Shown here: in pieces, positions 1 to 8,499 of the stretch
Numbering within the stretch: the first letter of the stretch is position 1
Layout of the letters: every line of letters starts with the position of its first letter
DNA from: Gammaproteobacteria bacterium
GTDB taxonomy: Bacteria > Pseudomonadota > Gammaproteobacteria > Eutrophobiales > Eutrophobiaceae
DNA: 64,000 nt
Assembly (NCBI GenBank): GCA_028279365.1
Contig: JANQNX010000014.1
Location: 1 to 64,000, forward strand
Direction of reading: 5' to 3'
Notes under the pieces: model-generated
What the model was told of the DNA's origin: nothing
The model's input: the letters and a program-made list of their open reading frames with translations, nothing else
The model's database searches: none
Translations under genes and position numbers: made by a program

Positions 1-2
1 TG

Positions 3-1673
3 GTCGATGGTCAGGCGGTGACGGATACGTTCAGTTATACCATTAAGGATAGTGACGGTGACTTCAGTACCGCGACCTTTGTGTTTACGATTAATGGTAC
101 TAATGATGGTCCGGTGCTCGACCTAGATGCGAACGACAGCAGCACAGCGACCGGGGCGAACTTTAATCAGAGCTTTACCGAGAACGGTGGGGCGGTCGCG
201 ATTGCTGATAGCGATACGAGCATCATCGATGTGGACGACGTCAATATTGAGGGGGCGACGATTACCTTGACCAACCCACAGGCGGCTGACGTGCTGGCGG
301 CGGGCAGTTTGCCGGTGGGTATTAGCGTCGACGGAGCATCGACGTCGACTAACATTATTTTAACTGGCAGCGCGACGCTGACGGACTACCAGACAGCGAT
401 TCAGGCGATTACCTTTAACAATACTAGTGAGAACCCGGCGACGGTGGACCGCACGATTACCATAGTGGTCAACGACGGTGACGTAAACAGTAACACGGCG
501 ACCACGACGATTAGTGTGGCGGCAGTCAATGATTCACCGGTGGCAAACAACGACACATTTACTGTTAATCAAGATACAACATCTACAGTGATAGGTATGC
601 TGGCAAATGATACAGATGTCGATGGTGACACCTTGTCTGTACAGTCGATTAACGGTACGACGTTAACACCGGGTACGCCGCAATCTATCACGGTAATTAA
701 TGGCACGGTAAACGTGAGTGCAGCAGGTGCTGTGACTTTTACTCCTACAGCAGGATATAGCGGTGCAGTGAGTTTCGGTTATGTTGTAAGTGATGGCCAT
801 GGTGGGACAGATACCGGAACAGTTAATGGAACAGTAATAGCTATTGCTACTTCAGGAGATACAGAAATAACCGAAGATATTAATGAAGAACAGCAGACGG
901 CTGGTGATGGCATTAATAACTTCATTCAATCTCAAGGCAATGGTTCTGATAGGCAATCCGATCCGAGGGAATTATCTGCTGATGGCGCGGTGATTGATGC
1001 TGTTGGTGGAGCAAACAGCTTGGGTTCATTGCGATCACTAGATGCAGACGGTGCAGTACTGGATGCAGTTGAAGGTGCGAATCAGAGCAGAATTTATTTT
1101 AGTGATATTGTTGAAGATCAATTGGCTGATAACGTCGGCATGTGGGATATCAGCGGTGTTAAAGGATTTTCAGTTAGCTTTTCTTTATCTGAAACGACTC
1201 AAGGTTCGGAAACAGAGTTAAGCCTGTTCCCGCTTCGCGTCGGTTCTGCAGAGGCTGAAAATCGAGATCAGTTGTTAGTTAAATCAATATTGAGGGATAG
1301 AACATTGTTCCTTGAAATCGATTATAAGATTAAGTCTGATGGGGGATTGACGGCAATGGGTCTTAGCGTTACACAGCTTGATGGCAGTCCGTTACCGGCA
1401 TGGTTACGTATCGATGATGCGGGTGGTTTAGTCAGCGGAGAGCCTCCGGTAGGAACAGAAAAAGTCCAATTACGTATCGAGGTAACCTTAAGCGATGATA
1501 CGGTCATTGTTCGTTATATTGATGTCAACGTGACGAGTGGAGAGATAGCTGGCTTACAACAAGTGGGCAGTGAGTTTGTGGCGGGTGCGAGCCTGTTCGA
1601 GAAGCAGTTGGAGCAGGAAGCCGATAAGTTTGACTCCTCGTCTGAAGAAATAACAAAAATCTTTATTAATTAA
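3..1673 (+). CDS. Giant VCBS/cadherin-repeat adhesin, C-terminal part (5' truncated by window edge)
   Basis: The reading frame is open to the left edge, so the GTG at 18 is internal and the true start lies outside the window. Visible in order: the end of a VCBS-type unit (to about nt 115), a cadherin-like unit with FTENGGAVAIADSD (116-545), a tandem-95/cadherin-like unit with DVDGDTLSV and VVSDGHGG (545-840), a linker holding two copies of ADGAVxDAVxGAN (975-1080), a dystroglycan-type cadherin-like domain with PLPAWLRIDDAGG (1330-1530), and an acidic tail. Such proteins are secreted surface adhesins. No RTX nonapeptides or VWA domain are visible in this part. The next four genes encode envelope-spanning export parts, so the adhesin is their likely substrate (inference). 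Codon use changes near 545: the upstream repeats are clearly more GC-rich than the 3' part. Confidence 0.85.
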   Translation, partial: VDGQAVTDTFSYTIKDSDGDFSTATFVFTINGTNDGPVLDLDANDSSTATGANFNQSFTENGGAVAIADSDTSIIDVDDVNIEGATITLTNPQAADVLAAGSLPVGISVDGASTSTNIILTGSATLTDYQTAIQAITFNNTSENPATVDRTITIVVNDGDVNSNTATTTISVAAVNDSPVANNDTFTVNQDTTSTVIGMLANDTDVDGDTLSVQSINGTTLTPGTPQSITVINGTVNVSAAGAVTFTPTAGYSGAVSFGYVVSDGHGGTDTGTVNGTVIAIATSGDTEITEDINEEQQTAGDGINNFIQSQGNGSDRQSDPRELSADGAVIDAVGGANSLGSLRSLDADGAVLDAVEGANQSRIYFSDIVEDQLADNVGMWDISGVKGFSVSFSLSETTQGSETELSLFPLRVGSAEAENRDQLLVKSILRDRTLFLEIDYKIKSDGGLTAMGLSVTQLDGSPLPAWLRIDDAGGLVSGEPPVGTEKVQLRIEVTLSDDTVIVRYIDVNVTSGEIAGLQQVGSEFVAGASLFEKQLEQEADKFDSSSEEITKIFIN

Positions 1674-1753
1674 TAAGTTAAATATAAAATAAAAACAATT
1701 TTATTAAGTTTAATTACAAATTAATAACAACTCGATAAAAGTTAAAGCAGATT

Positions 1754-3289
1754 GTGGGGATGAGATATTCAAAAACAGCTTTGAGTAAAATATGCGCTCG
1801 CATATTTTTACTGCTTTTCTGCGTTGCTGTCTCTGGCTGTTCTTTCATTCCTGTTCCATTAACTGCCGATGAATTAAAACAGCAGGCCAAACAGGACAAT
1901 ATTGCGGTTACAAAAAACCAGCAAGAATTGAGTGGCCCAATCTCACTATACGAAGCAATAGCCAGAGCATTGAAATATAATCTGGATTTCAGGCTTGAGT
2001 TCGCAGAGAAAGTCCTGTCGCAAACACAGCTAGATGTGTCCCGCTATGAATTATTACCGCAATTAGTTGCGCGCTCTGGTTATGACGGACGTGATAACTT
2101 CAGTGGTGCATCCAGCCAATCATTGATTACCGGCCAGCAATCACTGGCTACGTCGACTTCGTCAAACCGAGATATATTCACGACTGATCTGAATCTGACC
2201 TGGAGCGTGCTTGATTTCGGATTGTCCTATATTCGTGCAAACCAGGCGGCGGATAGAGTACTGATTGCTGAAGAAGAAAAACGTAAAGTCATCAATCGAA
2301 TCGTACAAGACGTCAGAACAGCCTATTGGCGTGCGGTGACCAATGATCGCTTAAGCGGGAAAGTTGAGACGTTATTGGAAAGGGTATCGATAGCAATCGA
2401 GGAATCCAAACAGATAGAGATAAAAAGACTGGATCGTCCACTGACTGCATTAACCTATCAGCGCGAATTGATTGGGATTAAACGTGAGCTGGAGGAATTA
2501 CAGCGCGATCTTTCTTTAGCAAAAATTCAACTGGCAGCATTAATGAATCTTAGACCGGGTCAGGAATATGAGTTGGTAATTCCCGATCGTTCCGATGTGG
2601 TCAACAAGGTTGATATTTCTCCAGAGACGATGGAAACACTGGCATTGGAAAATAGACCGGAAATTAGAAGTATTTCTTATGAGCAAAGGATTAACAAAAA
2701 AGAGGCCAAGGCCGCGATTCTTGGTTTGTTACCGGGGCTTGATATTAACTTTGGAAAAAACTACAGCACTAATACGTTTCTGTTTAACAACAACTGGTTG
2801 AGTTACGGTGCACAGGTTAGTTGGAACCTGTTAAATGTATTTAAATTACCTTCTACAAAACGGGAGTTGGAGGCAAGGGATAAAGTATTGGAAGCGAGAC
2901 GACTTGCCCTGAGTATGGCCATTATGACCCAAGTTCATGTCAGTCTGGCACAGTATGAGCACTCACAAAAAGAGTACCGTACCGCTTCTGATTATTATGT
3001 GACCCAGGACAAGATTCTCGAACAGTTGGAATCCGGCGTGACACTGAATACTGTGACCGAGCAATCCTTGATACGTGAAGAAATGAATATGATGGTCGCT
3101 GAAGTGAAATATGATATTGCTTATTCAGATGTTGAAAATGCTTATGCAAGTATTTTTGCTGCGTTGGGTATTGATCCGTTCCCTACTGATGTTGATACTG
3201 GTGATCTGGATTCATTAACTGATTCTATTAAAGGTTATTTCGATGATTTATCTTTACAAGAACAGCTTTTCTCACTAAAAGTAAAATAA
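1754..3289 (+). CDS. TolC-family outer membrane efflux lipoprotein
   Basis: Outer-membrane channel protein of the TolC/OEP family, 511 aa, close to the usual size. The N-terminus is a lipoprotein signal: a basic stretch, a hydrophobic core and lipobox VSGC with Cys29. Residues from about 55 (ISLYEAIARALKYNLDF) begin the first OEP repeat, and the second starts near residue 290 with METLALENRPEIRS. Long amphipathic helices typical of the periplasmic barrel lie between. It is the first of four closely packed genes (gap 13 nt to the next), 80 nt after the adhesin stop. The GTG start at 1754 could be replaced by the ATG at 1760; neither has a clear ribosome binding site. The partners suggest it is the outer-membrane exit of a dedicated export machine. 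Confidence 0.88.
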   Translation: MGMRYSKTALSKICARIFLLLFCVAVSGCSFIPVPLTADELKQQAKQDNIAVTKNQQELSGPISLYEAIARALKYNLDFRLEFAEKVLSQTQLDVSRYELLPQLVARSGYDGRDNFSGASSQSLITGQQSLATSTSSNRDIFTTDLNLTWSVLDFGLSYIRANQAADRVLIAEEEKRKVINRIVQDVRTAYWRAVTNDRLSGKVETLLERVSIAIEESKQIEIKRLDRPLTALTYQRELIGIKRELEELQRDLSLAKIQLAALMNLRPGQEYELVIPDRSDVVNKVDISPETMETLALENRPEIRSISYEQRINKKEAKAAILGLLPGLDINFGKNYSTNTFLFNNNWLSYGAQVSWNLLNVFKLPSTKRELEARDKVLEARRLALSMAIMTQVHVSLAQYEHSQKEYRTASDYYVTQDKILEQLESGVTLNTVTEQSLIREEMNMMVAEVKYDIAYSDVENAYASIFAALGIDPFPTDVDTGDLDSLTDSIKGYFDDLSLQEQLFSLKVK

Positions 3290-3302
3290 TAACAGGAGAA
3301 AA

Positions 3303-4085
3303 ATGATGAACAGACTTTATATCAAAGCAGGTGTTTTCATTTTTTTTCTGACGCAGAATTTTTCTACAGGTGTTTTCGCAGAGGACGATGTTGAGTTGTT
3401 TAGCAATGGGATTGTTGCTGACAATGTCAGGGGGTTGATTAAGCCGGTGGAAAAAGCCGTTATCTCTAGTGAGATCTCTGCAAGAATCAAACGTATCCCG
3501 AATAAGCCTGGTGATGCCTTCAAGAAAGGCGATGCCTTAGTTGAGTTTGACTGTTCATTTTATCGTGCAGATCTGGCCTCTGCAGAAGCCGAGTACAAGT
3601 CCAGGAAAAACGTTTACGAAAATAATAAACAATTACTGGCGTTGAATGCGATCAGTGATATCGATGTCTCAATCTCTCAGGCAGATATGGAGGTTGCCAG
3701 GGCTGACAGAACGATGCGAGCGATTCGTGTCAACCAATGCAAAATTAATGCGCCATATAATGGTAGAGTGATAGAGGTTTCAGTCAACGAGCATGAGACG
3801 GTCCCGGCGGATAAGGAATTGCTCTCCATACTCAATGACAGCCTGCTCGAGATAGAATTAATTGTTCCTTCCAATTGGCTTAACTGGCTGAAAGCCGGAG
3901 AAGCATTTTCTTTTCAGATAGATGAGACCGGCAAGACACTGGATGCCAAGGTATCTAAAATCGGTGCTGTTGTGGATCCAGTAAGCCAAACGATAAAACT
4001 TAATGGCAGGTTTGATGACACACTTGATGGCGTATTATCCGGCATGAGTGGTACCGCTATGTTTAGTCAATCTGCTGACCGATAA
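3303..4085 (+). CDS. Short HlyD/RND-type periplasmic adaptor protein
   Basis: Membrane-fusion (adaptor) protein of 260 aa with a cleavable signal peptide ending near VFAED. A barrel-sandwich half-motif (VEKAVISSEISARIKRIPNK) and its return strand (INAPYNGRVIEVSVNEHETV) flank a short helical hairpin around residues 85-140. A beta-barrel follows to the C-terminus. It is shorter than typical RND adaptors (350-400 aa) and has no membrane anchor after cleavage. A good Shine-Dalgarno (AGGAG) precedes two adjacent ATGs (3303 and 3306). Its stop overlaps the start of the next gene by one base, so the two are likely translationally coupled. Confidence 0.85.
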   Translation: MMNRLYIKAGVFIFFLTQNFSTGVFAEDDVELFSNGIVADNVRGLIKPVEKAVISSEISARIKRIPNKPGDAFKKGDALVEFDCSFYRADLASAEAEYKSRKNVYENNKQLLALNAISDIDVSISQADMEVARADRTMRAIRVNQCKINAPYNGRVIEVSVNEHETVPADKELLSILNDSLLEIELIVPSNWLNWLKAGEAFSFQIDETGKTLDAKVSKIGAVVDPVSQTIKLNGRFDDTLDGVLSGMSGTAMFSQSADR

Positions 4086-5440
4086 TGAACGAAGCAACTC
4101 AAGCGCCTGACCTGTCAGCGGTCTCAAAATTATTGCAGCTGGAGTCGATGGCGCGTGCTGCCAGTTCCAAACAGGCGCTGAGTTTTATGATCGTCAATGA
4201 GACGCGACGATTATTAAATTACCGACAAGCCTATTTATTTCTTTCTACGCATCCGATTCAACGCAAATGCGATCTGGTCGCGGCATCCAGCGTTGCCGTC
4301 GTTGAGACTAATGCACCATTTGCGATATGGATGAATAAACTGAAAAAACAGCTATTCGACAGTAACACCATCAACAAACAAAAACAGATTGATCAGAGCC
4401 AATGTCCTCAAGAATTATTGGAGGGGTGGGGAGAGTTTTCATTACCGTTTGTATTATGGACACCATTGAAACTGCCTGATGGTACATTTGTCGGTGGCCT
4501 TTGGCTCACACGTGAGAATCCCTGGCAAGACAATGAAATGGCATTACTAAAACGTTTAGGAGAAACCTATGCGCATGCCATGATTGCAGTCACCAGTCGA
4601 CGTTCTATGTATAAACGTCCGACGGTGGTTAAAGTTGCGATATGGGTCATCGTGTTTTTTCTACTTGCCGTGTTATTAAAACCGATTCAGTTAACTGCGT
4701 TGGCTCCTGCAGAGATTACGGCGATAGAACCGGAAATAATCAGTTCACCAATGGATGGTGTGATTGCTGATGTGTATTACCCTCCGAATAGCTATGTTGC
4801 CAAAGATGATATCTTGTTTTCTTTAGAAGATACGAATTTAAGAAATGAATATAACGTAGTTGAAAAGACACTGGCTGTTGCTGAAGCTGAGTTAAAAAAA
4901 GCGTCGCAAGATGCGTTTCGTGATGCAAAAAGTAAAGCCCAGGTTGCCTTATTAGAAGCCGAGACCAAACTACAGGAAACCAAACTGGCATTTGCAAAAG
5001 AGATGTTGGAAAAGGTGCAGGTTAAAGCCGACAGAAGTGGTTTACTGATCTATGCAGATAAATCAGACTGGATCGGCAAACCGGTTCAGGTCGGTGAGCG
5101 TATTATGGAAATCGCCGATCCGCAAATGATTCAATTGAGAATTAACCTGCCTATTGATGATGCTATTGTGCTGAATAAAGATGCGGAAGTTGATGTTTTT
5201 CTTGATGCCGACCCGATTCATCCTGTCGCTGCCAAAGTTACCAGCACCAGTTACATTGCAGAGAAGTATGATCAGGAAACATTAAGCTATCGGGTTTATG
5301 CCAAGTTTAATGAAAGTGAAAATGACTCACTGCGTATCGGCTTGCAGGGAACGGCAAAAATCTATGGTGAAAACGTGTCCGTGTTTTTCTATCTGTTCCG
5401 ACGACCTATTTCATACGTACGACAATTTATCGGACTATGA
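4085..5440 (+). CDS. GAF-like domain - TM - HlyD adaptor fusion
   Basis: A 451-aa inner-membrane protein. Residues 1-175 look like a GAF-type sensory or structural domain (helix ALSFMIVNETRRLL, strand AYLFLS, later FVLWTPLKLPDGTFVGGLWL). One membrane helix follows (about 180-197, VAIWVIVFFLLAVLL). The rest is a periplasmic HlyD-like adaptor: barrel-sandwich strand IISSPMDGVIADVYYPPNS, a coiled-coil hairpin at about 255-310 and return strand KADRSGLLIYADKSDW. An adaptor with a cytoplasmic GAF-like domain is unusual. Coupled by ATGA overlaps to both neighbours. It may link a cytoplasmic signal to the export channel (inference). The HlyD part is clear; the GAF call is weaker. Confidence 0.8.
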   Translation: MNEATQAPDLSAVSKLLQLESMARAASSKQALSFMIVNETRRLLNYRQAYLFLSTHPIQRKCDLVAASSVAVVETNAPFAIWMNKLKKQLFDSNTINKQKQIDQSQCPQELLEGWGEFSLPFVLWTPLKLPDGTFVGGLWLTRENPWQDNEMALLKRLGETYAHAMIAVTSRRSMYKRPTVVKVAIWVIVFFLLAVLLKPIQLTALAPAEITAIEPEIISSPMDGVIADVYYPPNSYVAKDDILFSLEDTNLRNEYNVVEKTLAVAEAELKKASQDAFRDAKSKAQVALLEAETKLQETKLAFAKEMLEKVQVKADRSGLLIYADKSDWIGKPVQVGERIMEIADPQMIQLRINLPIDDAIVLNKDAEVDVFLDADPIHPVAAKVTSTSYIAEKYDQETLSYRVYAKFNESENDSLRIGLQGTAKIYGENVSVFFYLFRRPISYVRQFIGL

Positions 5441-7563
5441 ACCCGCCGGCTGAAGATTTTCCGCTGCCGGAATTAAGAAGTGATTTGCAATTAATTGAGG
5501 GGCCTGTCGCGCTGGACGGCTCTCCAAGCTGGATAATCTTTGATCCGCTGCGTAATAAATATTTTTCTATTGGTTGGACTGCTTTTCAATTGTTGTCACG
5601 TTGGTCAATTGGAAAAGCGAATGCACTGATACAGACGATTAATAAAGACACTGCGGCTAACATCGATAGCCAGGATGTTCAGAGCATATTGGGGTTTCTC
5701 TATTCAAATAGCCTGACTCGTTACCCCGCATCCGGTTCCAGTCAGGATTATCTGGAACAATATGAAGCCAGTAAGCCTAATTTTTTCATCTGGCTGATTC
5801 ACAATTATTTATTCGTGAAATTTCCGCTGGTCAAACCGACCGCGTTTCTTAGAAGAACACTGGTTTTTGTTGAACCTGTTTTTTCCAGGACTGCGTTCGC
5901 ATTGGTCATTACGCTCGGTCTGATTGGCTTATATATGATAGGACGGCAATGGGACAGCTTTACTTCGACTTTTTTGTATTTCTTTAATATGCAAGGTCTG
6001 CTGTTTTATTTTTTGTCGTTGATCTTTATCAAGGTCTTGCACGAACTCGCGCATGCCTACACGGTTATTCGCTACGGTTGCCGAGTACCAACCATGGGCG
6101 TCGCTTTGTTGGTGATGTTTCCGATTCTGTATACCGATACGTCAGACACCTGGCGTTTGCAGTCGGCTAAAGAACGTGTGCATGTCGGTGCTGCCGGTAT
6201 GTTGATGGAGTTTTACGTGGCTTGTCTTGCTACCTTTAGCTGGAGTTTTTTACCGGATGGTTTTTTTAAAAGCGCCGCGTTTATTTTGGCAACGACTAGC
6301 TGGGTATTATCTTTAGCAATCAACCTTAACGGCATGATGCGGTTTGATGGTTATTACATTTTGTCGGATTTACTTGGCATTCAAAATTTACAAAAGCGAT
6401 CGTTTGATGTCGGCAAATGGCGGCTGACCGAATGGTTGTTCGGTTTGGGCCTGCCTGCTCCAGAGGCTCTGCCCAGAAGTATGTTAACCAAGCTGACAAT
6501 CTATGCCTGGTGTGTTTGGGTCTACCGCTTTTTCCTTTTTATCGGTATCGCGCTGCTGGTTTATTATTTCTTCTTTAAAGTATTAGGCATACTGCTATTT
6601 GCAATTGAGATTCTGTGGTTTATTGTTTTACCAGTTGTTGGTTTATTCAGAGGGTGGTGGGAAATGCGAGCCAGTATCATCAAAACTAAACGCTTTTATA
6701 TTACTTTGTCTGTTATGTTGTTAGCTCTGGCGCTTTTTCTGATTCCCTGGAATACATCGATTGCCATTCCTGCCATTTATCAAAGTCAGCAGAAATTACA
6801 GGTATTCACGCCAACCCCCGCTTATATTGAACAGGCTTTTCTGGAAAATGGAAAAGCGGTAAAAGAGGGTGATGTGCTGTTGCAGTTACGTTCTCCACAG
6901 ATAGAGCATGACATAAAGTTGGCTCAAGGCAGGATTGATTATTATCGTTTGCAGGCAAAACGAATCGCTGCCAGTGAAAAAGAGTTGTCGAATGTGCAGG
7001 TTATTATCAGACAATTACAAGAAAGGCGCTCTGAATTATTGGGCTTATATGAAGAAAAAGAGAAGCTGACGATACGTGCGCCATTTGATGGGGTTGTATT
7101 TGATGTTGAACCGGCGTTACATTCGGGCAGATGGATTAACCAAAGTTTACCGTTAGCAACGCTGATACAACCGACACAGCCGGTGGTTGAGGCAGTCATG
7201 TTTGAAAAAGACCTGCCGCGTGTATCAAAACAGGCTCAGGCCATGTTTATTCCCGATAACCCGCAGCTTGATTCAATCTGGTTATATGTCAAAGATGTGG
7301 AACTGGCGAACATGAAGACCCTGGATTTACCGGCCTTATCTTCAATCTATGGTGGTAAAGTTCCTTCACAATTTAACCAGGATAATCAGTTGATCCCTGA
7401 TAAATCACTTTATCGTGTAAGGTTAGGGGTGAGCGAAGTCGAACAGGCTAGTGTGCAGCAAATGCTAAGGGGGGTGGTGCACATCCAGGGAGAAGCAGAG
7501 AGCTTTATCAAACGATTTTACAAACTGGTCGTGTCAGTATTGATCAGGGAATCAGGTTTTTGA
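5437..7563 (+). CDS. PqqD-like / M50 peptidase / HlyD fusion membrane protein
   Basis: A 708-aa polytopic protein. Residues 1-95 resemble a PqqD-type winged helix (WIIFDPLRNKYFSIGWTAF, then a helical part ending in FLYSNSLTRY), a fold known to bind peptides. The middle part (about 140-435) is a site-2-protease-like M50 membrane domain: HELAH at 202-206 (Zn ligands His202 and His206, catalytic Glu203) and the third-ligand motif FDGYY with Asp304. The C-terminal third is a HlyD-type adaptor (QQKLQVFTPTPAYIEQAF, helical hairpin about 490-545, return strand IRAPFDGVVFDVE). Database relatives are often called putative peptide zinc metalloprotease. It overlaps the previous gene by 4 nt (ATGA) and ends the cassette. 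It occupies the place an ABC transporter would have in a type I secretion system (inference). Confidence 0.83.
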   Translation: MNPPAEDFPLPELRSDLQLIEGPVALDGSPSWIIFDPLRNKYFSIGWTAFQLLSRWSIGKANALIQTINKDTAANIDSQDVQSILGFLYSNSLTRYPASGSSQDYLEQYEASKPNFFIWLIHNYLFVKFPLVKPTAFLRRTLVFVEPVFSRTAFALVITLGLIGLYMIGRQWDSFTSTFLYFFNMQGLLFYFLSLIFIKVLHELAHAYTVIRYGCRVPTMGVALLVMFPILYTDTSDTWRLQSAKERVHVGAAGMLMEFYVACLATFSWSFLPDGFFKSAAFILATTSWVLSLAINLNGMMRFDGYYILSDLLGIQNLQKRSFDVGKWRLTEWLFGLGLPAPEALPRSMLTKLTIYAWCVWVYRFFLFIGIALLVYYFFFKVLGILLFAIEILWFIVLPVVGLFRGWWEMRASIIKTKRFYITLSVMLLALALFLIPWNTSIAIPAIYQSQQKLQVFTPTPAYIEQAFLENGKAVKEGDVLLQLRSPQIEHDIKLAQGRIDYYRLQAKRIAASEKELSNVQVIIRQLQERRSELLGLYEEKEKLTIRAPFDGVVFDVEPALHSGRWINQSLPLATLIQPTQPVVEAVMFEKDLPRVSKQAQAMFIPDNPQLDSIWLYVKDVELANMKTLDLPALSSIYGGKVPSQFNQDNQLIPDKSLYRVRLGVSEVEQASVQQMLRGVVHIQGEAESFIKRFYKLVVSVLIRESGF

Positions 7564-7591
7564 CCTAGACAGACATTCCTATCTAATTGTT

Positions 7592-7660
7592 TAAATAGCG
7601 CGATATGCGTCACATTTCCCTGTTCCATAATGTGTAATGCAACACGCTATTTATTTTTAT
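7592..7660 (+). terminator. Possible structured terminator after the export cassette
   Basis: Outer arms TAAATAGCG (7592-7600) and CGCTATTTA (7645-7653) can pair, and an inner CACATT/AATGTG pair (7611-7616 with 7629-7634) lies inside. A T-rich run (TTATTTTTAT) follows. The long interrupted stem is not a textbook terminator, so this is a weak call. Confidence 0.35.
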
Positions 7661-7702
7661 CTATAGTATAGTTTAACTATGTTCAATAAATAACTAATTA
7701 AT

Positions 7703-8044
7703 ATGGTTAAATTAACTTATCGTTTATTTCTTGTTGGTTTTATGGTTCTGTTTATCAGCGCTTGTGCAAACACCTCGAATAGCACCGGATCGCTGAGTTT
7801 CGATGATAATTCTGAAACGCTCTATATCTATGAAGACGGTCGGATGCTCTACAAAACCCGTTTTCTTAACCCTGATGATGTGGTCATTTATGACGCGGGT
7901 TTTAATGGAGAACGCGCTGCGGTTAAGGTGTATTATCCTGTCCGCGCTGATTTTTACCGCGATTCGATAGAGGTTGTTCGGGTGGAGGATCGTAAGGACG
8001 AAGCGATCAGCGTCAATCAGGAGATACTGCAGCAAATAAACTGA
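7703..8044 (+). CDS. Small lipoprotein of unknown function
   Basis: A 113-aa protein with a lipoprotein signal: basic start, hydrophobic core and lipobox ISAC, Cys21. The mature part is a small mostly beta domain with YIYEDGRMLYKTRF and a polar C-terminus. I do not recognise the family. It stands alone on the plus strand, downstream of the export cassette after a 139-nt gap. No strong ribosome binding site is visible; the ATG at 7703 is chosen because the signal peptide begins there. Confidence 0.7.
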   Translation: MVKLTYRLFLVGFMVLFISACANTSNSTGSLSFDDNSETLYIYEDGRMLYKTRFLNPDDVVIYDAGFNGERAAVKVYYPVRADFYRDSIEVVRVEDRKDEAISVNQEILQQIN

Positions 8045-8210
8045 TTTAGCCAAATTCCGCCTTTCAATAGCCTCAAGAGTGAACTACTACCGCTGATTTT
8101 TCTGGAAGCTGCCATAGTTATCGTCTATGCTTAAAGCGATGTCGTCAAAAGTCTTCGTCAAGATAAGGCTGATGGCATTGATTTAAATTTATAGAAGGGG
8201 AGTATCAGAA

Positions 8211-8417
8211 ATGATCAGTGGTAAAGTAAAGTGGTTTAGCGAGTCCAAAGGTTATGGTTTTATTGAGCCTGAGGGCGGAGGCGATGACATATTTGTGCAT
8301 TATTCCTCCATTAAAGCTGAAGGTTTCAAGACCTTAAATGAAGGACAAGCTGTGTCTTACAACGCAGAAAAAGGGCCTAAAGGGATGCATGCGGTTGAAG
8401 TAGAACCGATGTCCTGA
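8211..8417 (+). CDS. CspA-family cold shock protein
   Basis: A 68-aa single-domain cold-shock protein, an OB-fold nucleic-acid chaperone. Both RNA-binding motifs are present: RNP1-like KGYGFIEP and RNP2-like [10 protein letters not shown] strong Shine-Dalgarno (AAGGGGAG) sits before the ATG. About 165 nt upstream are gene-free, which fits the long structured 5' leader usual for csp genes, though no promoter was assigned. A strong terminator follows 18 nt after the stop, so the gene is probably monocistronic. Confidence 0.93.
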   Translation: MISGKVKWFSESKGYGFIEPEGGGDDIFVHYSSIKAEGFKTLNEGQAVSYNAEKGPKGMHAVEVEPMS

Positions 8418-8435
8418 CTGGCATTCGATTGTCAT

Positions 8436-8465
8436 AAAAAAACCCTGCTGCTGCAGGGTTTTTTT
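8436..8465 (+). terminator. Rho-independent terminator of the cold-shock gene
   Basis: Stem AACCCTGC (8441-8448) with GCAGGGTT (8453-8460), loop TGCT, A-tract before and seven T in total after. It is symmetrical enough to also stop transcripts of the convergent antiporter gene. Confidence 0.92.
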
Positions 8466-8499
8466 ATGGAAAACCGAAGCCGCCTTGCACCAAAATGAT

